Source: Eumeta japonica (taxonomy: Eukaryota; Arthropoda; Insecta; Lepidoptera; Psychidae). From it: DNA of 64,000 bases. The stretch covers positions 186,001 through 250,000 of the forward strand of contig BGZK01000839.1 of assembly GCA_005406025.1 (NCBI GenBank), in the 5' to 3' direction. The notes below the pieces were generated by a model. That model did no database searches. It saw only the letters and a program-made list of their open reading frames with translations, and was not told the origin of the DNA. A program made the translations under genes and the position numbers. Shown here in pieces: positions 35,140 through 45,830 of the stretch (positions are counted from its first letter, which is position 1; the number at the start of each line of letters is the position of its first letter).

Positions 35140-36585
35140 ATTAGTGTTTGTCCTCCATGTTGTTCACAGGCCTAGGAAAGTTTCTAATATAAAAACAAAA
35201 ACTAGTATTTGTCCCCGATCTTATCCGCATATTTGTACTATATAAACCGAACTAATGAAATGATTATAAAAATTATTTGAGTAATAGATATTTTAACTAT
35301 TCTTGAGTAAATTTACCCCCGGCTATATTCCTAAGACGATTTAAATGATTCTTTAATTCCTAAAAAGCTAGTCTATCCTCAGGTAATATAGCGTATATTA
35401 CCTGGGACAAATCTTAATATTAATATTAGGATTTATCCCCGGCTCCGTTCAAATCGGAAGTGGGATTGACAGCGTAAATGGAATTACAAACTGGACGGAG
35501 AACAAAATCGTGAAAGGGATCAGAATCGGAATCAAAAATGGGACTGGAACCGAAACTGATAACTGGACCGGGGTCGAAAACTAGTGTAGAAACGAGATGA
35601 AAATCAAAAGTGTGACTGGGATGTACCGTGTTTCGTATGTTACACCTACTAGGTTTTGTCTCCGACTTGGACCACGTATTTGCATTATTGAACGAAACTG
35701 CTACACCGATTTTAAAATATCATTCATTCCTAGAAAACTATAATATTCTTAAGTAAGATTTCCTATATTTTGTTTTGATACTAACCCTCAGTTTTGTTGA
35801 AATCGGAACTGTGACTGTTATCGGAATCGGAATTAAAAGTGAGACGGAGAGCAGAATAGAGAACGGGACCAGGATCAGAATCGAAAGTGCGTCTGGGACT
35901 GAAATTAAAAATGGGACTAAGGTTTAAAACGAGTGTGGAGACGGGATCCAAATCAAAAATGTGTTCAGGATCGGAATCGAAAACAAGAAAGAGACTGAAA
36001 TTAACATCGATCAATACAAAAGAAGAAAAGCTTCATTTTACGTCCATGCAAGCGGAGCTTCGGGCATTAACTATACTGCCAAACCACCCACAAGAAAATA
36101 CAGAACAGCGTCTGTCGGGCCAGCTAATATATATTTAGATTTGAGACAAAAATTGGTCTGATGACAGTTTGTATAACCCATTAAGAGAAGATTTTTCCAA
36201 AATTTCCTTTTTGTGTAAGTAAAAGGGGGGGTTAACTTTTATACGAAACTTTTTAATGGAGTGAGGTATGACTTTGAAATTTGGTACCAATATTGCTTAT
36301 TACAAATTATGAGATATTTTTCTAACGAGGTGGGTGGAGGAGAGTAGTGTGGTTGTATAATCTATAGATAAAAATTGAAAGCGGGACTGGGAGCGAGACA
36401 CAGGACCGGGAAACAATTGAGAACGGAACCAACGTCACAACCAAGTGTCGTATCGGGATGGGAAATTAGGAACGAAATTGAAAACAGGAAGGCGATTGAG
36501 ACAGTCAATAAGATTTTTTCTGTATGAAAAACGAGGGAACACATTCTATGTCTGCGCGGGCGAGGCAAGGATGAAAAGCTAGTTA
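35140..36585. repeat. Cluster of minisatellite-bearing dispersed elements
   Basis: At least two related units stand in a row. Each has a 'gt(c)cccg(a/g)...' lead and then a purine-rich minisatellite of units such as 'gggactggaaccgaaactga' and 'cggaatcggaat' (about 35450-35600, 35800-35990 and 36375-36490). The cluster ends with gcgcgggcgaggcaagg and aaaagctagt at about 36553-36583, the common lepidopteran element end. Frames inside are by-products. Confidence 0.6.
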
Positions 36586-37640
36586 AATATATTCAACTAT
36601 TTACATCTCCTACGTTCCGTTTTTTGCTATAGGTTACAAATAAATAGTGCGGCTATATAATCCTTACGTTTTCCTTCTGAATTGCAAAGAAATAGATTTA
36701 TTTATGTAGTAAGTAGCAAAAAGTCATCTCCATAATCATTTCAGTGCCACGACTGCCTGAAGGCAAAGCACCTAATAATGATGCTAATGAAGAGTTAAAT
36801 ATTGTAAAAGCTAGATTTTGAACAATGTATTTGCGATATCTTTTTAGGTTTTATAGTTGAATTGAAACCAGCCACATAACTATTTATATAACTTGCTATA
36901 AACATAAGAAATATAATCTATTTAGATTTGATTACAATAACGTCTAGGAAACGTGATAGCATGACATTTGATATGTTGGAAGATTGCGCAGCAGTTTTAG
37001 AAAAGATTAATTTGTAATGATTTGTACAATTCATAGGGATTATTTAATTATAATAAGTTGATGTTTTTTTTTTTATTTCATGATCTACGAAAATACAGAT
37101 TGCTCAATATATAATGTATTATTATATTTCGTTATAGAATTGAAAAAGTTAAATATTTATTAAATCACCTCTAAATCTATCCGTCTGTTTTCTGGTTTAT
37201 TTGGAAAAGCAGAATACCTCAAAGGCTAAAGCAAAAAGTTAAAATGAAGTGCACTTCCAAAAACTATTCGTAACTAGGTCAAAAATCTTGCGATTTTGTG
37301 TGTACAATGTTTAAAGAACGCATAAAAGTCGTGAAAAATTAAAGCTGGAATTTTCGGAAATGAGTTTTAAAATGCTACAATAAATCAAAATTACAAATTT
37401 TGTGAATTGTTTTTGTAAACATTCTCTCTATCAAATAACGTCTATTTTGAAGATCAAAAAACAGAACCAACTTAGTAGGAATCGTATACATTACAAAAGA
37501 TCTATATAAATTTGACTTCGTGAAAAAAATAAACATTTGTAATGATTGCTATATTTTATTATTTCAATTTTGTACGGTTTTGCCTGCGAGGGCACGAGAT
37601 GTTTTCTTTCATCTTTTATATCCCATCGATGTCGTTGTCA
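36586..37640. other. No gene recognised
   Basis: AT-rich DNA. No supported exon. Confidence 0.35.
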
Positions 37641-37654
37641 GTCCTACTCCTCAT

Positions 37655-37790
37655 TCCCTCCTGCACTATATTTAATTTCCGGTTCCACTGTGAGGTCCGA
37701 TCCCGGTCCCGTGTTTAGTTTCTGATCCCGAACTCTCTCTTTCGATTCTGATCCCGATTCCGCTCTCAATTCCAATATCAGTTCTAAGAA
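37655..37790. repeat. 'CCGGTTCC'-type minisatellite
   Basis: Degenerate units such as 'ttccggttccactgtg', 'gatcccggtcccg' and 'ctgatcccgattccgctc', the complement of the 35.5-kb type. Confidence 0.55.
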
Positions 37791-37894
37791 AAAAAAAAAA
37801 TTAAAAATTATGTTTGTATATAAGGTTCGAGCGCGATTTGCTCGGATAAACATCAAAGCAAACACAGTTTCACATTTCTAATATTATATTCATG

Positions 37895-37959
37895 TGAATG
37901 TCACAATAATTATAATCATTGTGACATTCATCTTTATTAGATAATTATCTAATAAAGAT
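37895..37959. repeat. Two adjacent strong palindromes
   Basis: The first palindrome is a 13-bp stem (tgaatgtcacaat against attgtgacattca) with a 10-base loop, 37895-37930. It touches a second, perfect 30-base palindrome at 37930-37959 (half-site atctttattagataa). No gene is next to them. Confidence 0.75.
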
Positions 37960-38981
37960 AAAAACATGGAAAGCTGATTATAATGTTAAAATGAATTTGT
38001 TCTGGTTAGCTGTTCGGTTCTGGTAAGCAAAAATGTTCCGTAGATTTACTTTCAAATAGTAGACAATTTTTAAAAACTAAAACATCTGTAACAAAAGTGG
38101 TGATGAAATAAGGCAACTTTATTGACTGAAAAATTTTTGAACTGAAAAAATTAAAAAAAAATTCAAACTCTCAGGTTCCATTTGACAATAAATTCGATGT
38201 AATAAAAAAACCTATTAAGACACAGTGACATCTACAATAAATTGTGAGAAGGTCAAATAGAAAATGTTTTCTCTTTGGAAATTCAAACTAGCCAGATACT
38301 TCTAAATTTTCTTATTTACTTATGAATTTATGCTATTTTATAATTCAACAAGGTTATAATATCTTCATATGTACAATTTTATCATTACAACGTGGCTATG
38401 GTTGTGTATGGATATTATATGAAAATAATTCGAAGTGGTCACTTTTGTGAAACTAGACAACAAAGATGTTTTGTTCGCTCTTCAAACAGATCCTTATTAT
38501 GTGATATCAGGAGATATAACACGAAAGCTGAACACAAGTACAATATTCTAATAAAAAATATATCAATAGTTCTAAAAACTTTGTAAGACAAGATATTTCA
38601 ATCATGCTTTACTCTTGATAACAACCTAAACAACCTAAAAACTATAATTAAATTATGTAAAAAGTAAAAAAAAAACAACTAGAAGCACCCTAACAATAAG
38701 ATGGAAAATACATACTTGCATATTAAAGGAAATTCCTTGTCGCATTATGATCTGTTTTTTTTTAAATAACAAATTTTAAATAGTAAACAAATACATAATT
38801 ACATCATGTCACTGCACCAGGCGCTTGCTATTTCATTTTCAATAATTGAATTCTTATCTTAGTATACACCACCCAAGTGCGCTGACTAATGTCTTTAAAT
38901 AATCTTACATTGTCATGATATAAGATTGATAGCATGAATCATTACGTTTTCAGGAAAAATACGATATTATTGAAGTGGAAG

Positions 38982-39165
38982 TGGCTTAGTAGTTAAGAGT
39001 ATCCCCTTGGACCGGATGGTATCGGGTTCGATCCTGAACACGGTCGAATTGACTAATGAGATTTTTAATTTAAGTCAAAGTAAAGCCCCCGCTCAGTGCC
39101 TCGAAGAGTACGTCAAGCCGTAGGTCTCGGGCTAATCTATTCAAATAAACAAAATTAAAGTGTTC
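38982..39165 (+). mobile_element. tRNA-derived SINE
   Basis: It carries RNA polymerase III internal promoter boxes in tRNA order: an A box (tggcttagtagttaagagta, 38982-39001) and a B box (ggttcgatcc, 39025-39034). A tRNA-unrelated body and tail follow (agtaaagcccccgctcagtg, tcgaagagtacgtcaagccg). The cloverleaf arms do not pair well, so it is not a working tRNA gene. Target duplications were not found. Confidence 0.7.
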
Positions 39166-39224
39166 GTTTGTAATGTCCAAATAACAGTTTTTTACGAAAC
39201 GTGTATACGGTAGTTAATAACAAA

Positions 39225-40024
39225 AAAAAATGTTTAAATTTTTTGTCTGTCTGCTTGTTCTGGCTAATCTCTAAAACGGCTAGACCGATTTTGACGACAC
39301 TTTCACTAGCAGACAGCTGATGTTATGGAGTAATTAAAGTTAGTTTTATTTTAGTGAAATAAATAGGGTTTAGCGCAAAAAAAATCCATGACTTTGTGAA
39401 TAAGATCCGATTCAAATAAGAAAGTATAAATCCATCCAATACAATAATAAAAATATGTGTATAATAATATTAATATGTTACAGAATATATTTTGTTATGT
39501 AAAGTAATCGAAATAAGCAGTGACACTAACGGTGAATCAAGTTGGAATGACAGACGCTTTTGGAGCGCTTAAAGAACATATGCTGAATACTTAAACCATA
39601 AGAAATATATCAAATTAATATAATATATAACTGTAGATCTTAAAAAGACCTACAAAAAAGTCCGAGATAACATATAACAATTTTATAAGATAACATATCT
39701 TATAAGGTTGATCCACAACAAACGTTTTTGTCTTAGAAATAACACCTCGACGGCGATGAACCGATTTGCGCCCAATAAATGAACGAGAAATGTTGTATAC
39801 AAAGGGGTTTTGATATAAATCAAATATGTTTTTTCAAGTTAAAAAACCAAAAAACTCATGGATTACCTAATATATCTAAAAGTATGCTTAAATTAAAACA
39901 TTCGCCTTATTGTTATTTATCTCATATTTATCATATCGAAGTAAAATTCTAATTTAATTACAAAAAAAACCTAAACAACAATTGTGTAGTCCACGTAAGC
40001 CGAGCCGTGGATACAGCTAGTTGA
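39225..40024 (+). repeat. Dispersed lepidopteran-type repeat
   Basis: It opens with 'tttgtctgtctgcttgttct', 'ggctaatctctaaaacggct' and 'agaccgattttgacgacact'. It closes with 'cacgtaagccgagccgtgga' and 'tacagctagt', a decayed form of the 'gcgaagccgcgggtacagctagt' end. The middle has 'cacctcgacggcgatgaacc'. It has no coding content. Confidence 0.6.
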
Positions 40025-40469
40025 AAATAAAATAGGTCTCATGATCAAAAGAAATGAAATAGTAGAAGAAATATAAGTGGTCAAAAATACCCATAACATT
40101 ATTGTCTGTAATCAATATTGCGTAGTATTATATAATTATTATTGAGATCATCACGTATCTTAATAATAATTATATCATCATAAAATATGAATGGAACCCA
40201 AATGAATTTAAATAATTAATGCGCAAGTACAATGTCCAAACTCCAACTATTTAATTACTCAGATTTCTTGCGTAATAAAATTTAAGCCTCGAAAATGTGG
40301 TAATGTGACTAATGTAATTTACTGATGATTGATTTGATCCTGATAAGTATACAATAGTTTGAATAGATTAAGCACATCGTGACGTGTCTACGAAATTCAA
40401 TAATTTACCAATTGAACAACAGTACAAATGTTTGTTTGTTTAAATGTTTATTAATGTTTATTTTATACT

Positions 40470-41150
40470 TGTAGTGAACTGGTCTTGGTCTCGGTTCTGA
40501 TTCCAGTACCACTCTCGATCTAGATCCTGATTCTGGACAAAGCATCACTCTTTTTTTCCCATTCTTTATTGACTGCGAAGGACGGGTATTGTTTTTCGCG
40601 CGCATCTTGTTTGTAAATTTCTCTATGGCCATATATCTTCCAAACGGCTGGATGGATTTCGACAATTAAGGTATCATTAGATTCATATCAAAAATCCATG
40701 TGTCATTATATGGGTATTTAAAAAGAAAAAAAAAAACAAAATGGCGGATTCTTGGCGCGAAATTATAAATAGTTTAATTTTTTTATAACCAAACCTATCG
40801 AGTAGGGTATCAAAATAAAGGAAAGGGAAAAAGTTAAACCTCTTACGTCATTTATAGTTTTCATTTGTGTTTTTGTTGACACGCTATCAATAGTATTTCT
40901 CAATCATCTCTACATTTTGCCCGATTTACAAAAGTCATAAAAGTATATGGTTTCTTTTCAATGTGCCGGACGGAGAACGGAACACTAAAAAGTCTAAAAT
41001 ACTTAATCCCGATCCCGCTTGTTGTACCCACTCCTGAACCGGTGTTGATCTTAAACATCGCTTTATCAATAACCAATGGGTATAAAAAAAAGGAAAGGAA
41101 TTATTCCTATGCGTATTGGAGCGAGCGAAGCCGCGGGAAAGATTTGGTAA
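40470..41150. repeat. Minisatellite-bearing dispersed element
   Basis: A minisatellite block ('ggtcttggtctcggttctga', 'ttccagtaccactctcga') lies at 40480-40545 and another at about 41005-41045. The segment ends in 'gagcgagcgaagccgcggga'. The short frames in it do not resemble proteins. Confidence 0.5.
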
Positions 41151-41185
41151 GCACCAAGTATTATTCCGATTTAAGCCTTATATTT

Positions 41186-41262
41186 ATCAAAGACCTCGCC
41201 TTCGGATCGGGAGGTAATACATAGTGTATATTGTTTTTCGATCCAAAGGCGAGGTTTTTGAT
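41186..41262. ncRNA. 24-bp hairpin, possible small-RNA precursor or MITE end
   Basis: The arm 41186-41209 (atcaaagacctcgccttcgg and four more bases) pairs with 41239-41262 with only two mismatches. The loop is 29 bases, giving a 77-base hairpin. That size and pairing would suit a microRNA precursor, but it lies right beside a repeat end, so a transposon origin is at least as likely. No known microRNA sequence was recognised in it. Confidence 0.25.
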
Positions 41263-41325
41263 GTGCTAGTAGTATATATTTTATACTACGGGTTGAAGAA
41301 TTATACATATATCATAGTATTATTA

Positions 41326-41661
41326 AGGTGCCTCATAGTAATTTCGGTTTTTAATTATCACTTTGTTTCTTAAATAATCATATGAAAAGAATTGCTTAAT
41401 ATTCAAAGGATAACTCATCGTATTCTATGGGCTATCCTTTAATGGCTACAGAACCTTTGTAATTATACACGAATTTCATATTTATCGCACACCATACGGT
41501 ATATTATCAAAATGTCTTGCCCCGTCAATTAACACAGAGCGTATCATTAAAAGAAAGTAAAACAGTTCTACTCTGCATATAACTAGAGACTTGTCGTGTC
41601 ATGTATAAAAAGAAGCGTATGAATTTCAATTCTGACAACCGACATTATTTATGAAACACCA
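41326..41661 (-). mobile_element. Internally deleted mariner (MITE) related to the 16.6-kb copy
   Basis: The left end AGGTGCCTCATAGTAATTTC and the reverse complement of the right end TGGTGTTTCATAAATAATGT are the terminal repeats of the mariner at 16566-17725. The left 130 bases match that element's transposase-3' flank, and the right 180 bases match its other subterminal region, including a 78-base block (41552-41629) identical to 17616-17693. The transposase is gone, leaving 336 bases. Confidence 0.8.
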
Positions 41662-42553
41662 TCAGTATTATATAACTATTATATTTTATCATTTCATTTA
41701 TTCCTTTCATCACTATCTACAAACGAGTTAATAATATTGTATGAATATTCAGCGATATATATGTATATATATCTTTTTTTGTATGAAATAACATACTTGA
41801 ATAAAATTTTTACTTGAAATTTCTTGACTCGATGAAAGAACACCCACTGACATCAGAAGAGTATATGTGAATATAGCAAAAGTATATACTATATATTCTT
41901 TAATTCGTCGACGTATGGCTATGTCCAAAAAACGGGCATTACCGTTAAGGGATTTTTAGTTGCCAATTTCATTACCGAAATTTCAGGCTTACTCACGTTA
42001 AAAAAAATATGTGGACTGCCGGAATCTTATTAGTATTAATACTTTTTAATTTTTGTTGAAAATGGAGCACCGCGCTGCGAGCGTTATACAGTGACGCTGT
42101 CTCGAAGGCGATTTTTACCAATATAATTTGTTTTATTAAGAATATAACCAAAATCGTAAGTTTATTCCCTATTACAGAAGCTTTAGCATGTGTTGATATA
42201 TTCTTTGTTATCGATTTATTAAGTGCTTATAAATCTCCACGACTATAGATGTTTAATCTGTACAAGCGTTTCTTTGTAGCAAACAAGTTGATTTTTGGAG
42301 TTTACTCCTTAGGAATCGATTTTCATATAAGGCGCCCGGTATGAGAAAAATTTAAGGAGTAAAATCTACTGATAAATCCGCGTTACGTTTTTGGTGCCCA
42401 ACTTATTGGCGCACCTTTTACTTTTCAATCGCGTGTATGTGTGTACTTGTATACTTGTCTGTATACTTGTGTAGCCAACGCAGCGAGGCAGCACTGCATA
42501 TATATTGTGTATACCTATATATATTATAAAAGTATACTGTTCAACGTTACAAA

Positions 42554-42594
<41 letters not shown>

Positions 42595-43840
42595 TATATA
42601 TATAGTGTATCAATAATGGATCGTCACCACTGTTTTGTTTGTGTTTTAAAGTGTTCTTTTTACAATGTAAATATTGATTATTAACATTTGATTTATCACT
42701 ATTATTATTAATAATTACTATTATTATCGTGAATTTTATATGCATTATTATTATATTTGATGAAGTGCAATTGATATAAAGTATGGAAGAAAGTGGTGTA
42801 AATAATAATGCTGAAATATCAAATGAATACGTGGTTTTCTTAAATTTTAGTCAAAACGAAATTTTTTCAGTTAAATAAACTCTTTTGCGTATGTTTAGAC
42901 AATCGTACTTATGGAGTAAACTCCAGTCGTGCGTCGGAGCTGACAAACATTTTTTTGTTTTTTTTTTGTTGTCAGACATACTAGTTTGTCATTTCATTAA
43001 ATAATGTTTAATATCAACGCAATCTGATTCGAGATATGCAGAAGAAAAAGTGCGAAACTTAAATCATTGTACGTCTAAATGTTAAATATAATGTTACTCA
43101 TAATCATTGATCTATAAAAGCCAATTACATTTATTAAACTTGATGTCGCTTTATGATACATCGCGGTCCTGATACGCCTATTGGGAGTAACTGCCAATAA
43201 AATTGACGATCATTTCTAAAAGTAGATACGAGTACATATGACAATGTTCAATGCAAAAAATATATAAATATTTATTGATATGACGACAATGTACGGGGTG
43301 ACTCTTTAGAAACTTCATGTCATATATACTTTTATAGAAAGCTCCTTAAACTGTTCGTCGCATGCGGCGTCACTCTCAAAGGCCAGAGTTTATGGAAGAA
43401 CGACCACCGAGCCAGCCACTATCAATCCTATCTTCTTAGAAATTTCTTTTATGGCCTTAAATTGTATGTTTATATTATGTCGGGGAGAAAATGTTTTCTA
43501 AAGTTCTATACAAATTAAATGCTTTATTTTGTATTTTAGCAGATGTATTATACAATTTGGCATGATAACTTTTTGTCATGTTGTAGGTCGTCCCATTATT
43601 CCAATGCCGTACGTATTCTGAATCGAGATAAATATTTGATAAAAAAAATCGTGAAAAGCAGGTGTTAATGAAAAGATTCAATGTAACCACAATACGTGAT
43701 GATGAAGAGGCAATGTCAGAACTATACGGGTATCGACACATTTCAATCTCTTTTATTTCTGCCGTAAGGCTAAGGATGTGTTTATAGTATTTATATAGCG
43801 AGAGAATACACGCTTTGTGTTTGTTAACGCAGGTTTTGTT
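41662..43840. other. No gene recognised
   Basis: AT-rich DNA with a TA microsatellite at 42557-42591. An 88-codon frame on the minus strand (43475-43741) has no recognisable features. Confidence 0.35.
42557..42591. repeat. (TA)n microsatellite
   Basis: An uninterrupted TA run of about 35 bases, followed by further TA-rich sequence. Confidence 0.9.
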
Positions 43841-43844
43841 AGAT

Positions 43845-43892
43845 TGCTTCTTTAAATTTTATCAGCTGCTTGCAGTAGAGGTTATAATAAGT
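43845..43892 (-). mobile_element. Mariner transposase scrap
   Basis: On the minus strand it reads NLYCKQLIKFKEAI, matching the 'LYCQQLxxLKQxV' block that is also visible in the 26.7-kb copy. Nothing recognisable flanks it, so it is a small fragment. Confidence 0.5.
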
Positions 43893-44164
43893 AGGTGGTC
43901 CACTTTTTCACAAAGCAAAATGTTAATTTCCTTACTGATATTTCATGTTCATGAATGATGGGGCAATGAAAGACTGTTACGTGGGCCACGTTTAAAATAT
44001 TTAGAAATGGCTATTTAGAAACTGTAAAATAATAAAACATATTTAAATTAAAAAAATGCAATGTTTTGTTAACCTTATTGTGTATATTATATTCGTCTGT
44101 CATTTATTTCTACACATTGTAGGCAAAAAAAAAAAAGTTTATCTGTTGTCAACACGAATTTATC

Positions 44165-45830
44165 GCGAGAACAATGATTTCCTATGATTTTAGTTGCCAT
44201 TTAAGCCAACAAGAAAGTTATAATACACTTCGGTTGGCTTTTCACGATGAAGCTCCATCTCTTGCCACTGTTTATAACTTGGTTGAACGAGCTCAAACAA
44301 GGTCACAACTAATCTGACTGACGATCTGCGTGAGAAACGTCCTTCTACGGCGCCAACCGAAGACAATATCAGTGCAGCGCGGTTCATGATAGAGACTGAC
44401 AAAAAATAAACGAGTGGTGTCGTGGGACACCAGGTAGGAACGAAGTTCCTTATTATGGAAATATTAATTTCAAGTTCTATTCGAGGTATAAAGAGAATAA
44501 TTATTCGGGTATAACATTTTCTATTATGATTTTTTTATCGATAAATATGTGTTAAAAATAAATAAATAAATAAATGAATAAACTCAATGACTATAAATAT
44601 AGTCGATATATTATATAATATTTAAATTTTCGCTTTTTGAAAAACACATTGCATTACTGATTGCTGGGTATTGTTCACGGACATAACGTCATTTGTTGCG
44701 GTTATTTCTTCTCGTTCTTTATCTTGTACATTGTCGGAATTATATATTTCTGAACTAAAAAGGAAACAGTAAAATATACTACGTAACTTTGACATTGTTT
44801 ATTAATAACCAACAATTATAAAAATATTTATTTATAAATGATTTATTAATTAATAATTAAAATGTATAATTTTTTTTTTAATTAGATTTAATTTTTTAAT
44901 TTAATTCAATCTGCAATAATAATAACAGTCATCACGTAGACTATACATTAGACACCGTATAGGCATCATACACACACTATACATAAAAATCTTACGCTTC
45001 TAATTAACGGTTCGGACGGTTTTTGCCGGCTAGGGTACTCCTCCGCAACGCCCTATAAGGAACATCGTTCCAAAAGTTACGTACCAGTAGACTCAGACAA
45101 GCTTAGGCTTCGGTATGAGTCAAGCGCACTAAATTCTTCATGAACATTTGGAGGTCAGAAGCTTTGCACTCGGTGAACACCTCATAATTTGACCGAAGTT
45201 CAAAACTACGTCGTGTTGATTGATGGCATAAAATGATACAAAGATTTGCCGGTGGTGACTGAAATGCTGTATACGGCATGGTTACAGGTGACGAAAACTG
45301 GATTTACTGTTACGATTCCGAAACTAAAAAAACAATATGCTTAGTAGGTGTTTCCTTTCGAAGAGTTGCCTGCTAAAGTAAAACGAGGTCTGGCGTCTGA
45401 AAAAAGATGGTGTGGCCTTTTTCTACGGAATGACAGGTCATTATGCAACAATTGGTTTAGAAGATAAAAAAAAACAGTTACTGCAGTATGGTACACTAAT
45501 AAATGTCTGCCTCTTGTTTTGGAAAAAAAATCGGGAAAATTGACCTCACACTAGGATTCTCTTTCATCACGACAACGCCTCACCTCATACCGCCAGATGA
45601 ACAACAATTATTCGGGGACGTTAGGTACAGAACTATTATTTCAACCGCCTTACAGCCCCGACCTCGTGCCATGCGATTTTTCTTTATTTGCTAAACTGTC
45701 GCCGCGACTCTTAACTGCGAGTGGGCGAAGTGTTTCTTCTCAGAGGTTCCATCGAATGCAGCGATGTATTGATCTCGACGAACATTATTCTGAAAACATA
45801 ATAATAGTAAATATAACTTGCTAGTTTGCT
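44165..45830 (+). mobile_element. Mariner transposon, inactive, split by an insertion
   Basis: The plus strand shows a mariner transposase in two parts. At 44170-44408 lies the N-terminal part: ESYNTLRLAFHDEAPSLATV, REKRPSTAPTEDN, ARFMIETDK. At about 45076-45800 it resumes: ILHEHLEVRS, then VTGDENWIYCYDSETKK, DGVAFFYGMTGHYATI, a frame piece FHHDNASPHTA and PPYSPDLVPCDFSLFAKL. The catalytic aspartates of GDE-W and HHDNA and the final D of PYSPDL are visible, but many stops and shifts separate them. About 660 bases unrelated to mariner interrupt it between ETDK and TYQ. Open frames at 45503-45824 belong to this relic. Confidence 0.85.
44411..45070. mobile_element. Unidentified insertion inside the mariner
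   Basis: The sequence between the two halves of the transposase begins 'gagtggtgtcgtgggacacc' and 'aggaacgaagttcctt' and ends near 'ttgccggctagggtactcct'. The first block looks like known dispersed repeat sequence in Lepidoptera, but I cannot name the family. No terminal repeats were found. Confidence 0.45.

Noticed and set aside
38982..39050. tRNA gene (A and B boxes present)
   Set aside because: The acceptor and anticodon stems do not pair, and a non-tRNA tail follows. It fits a SINE instead.
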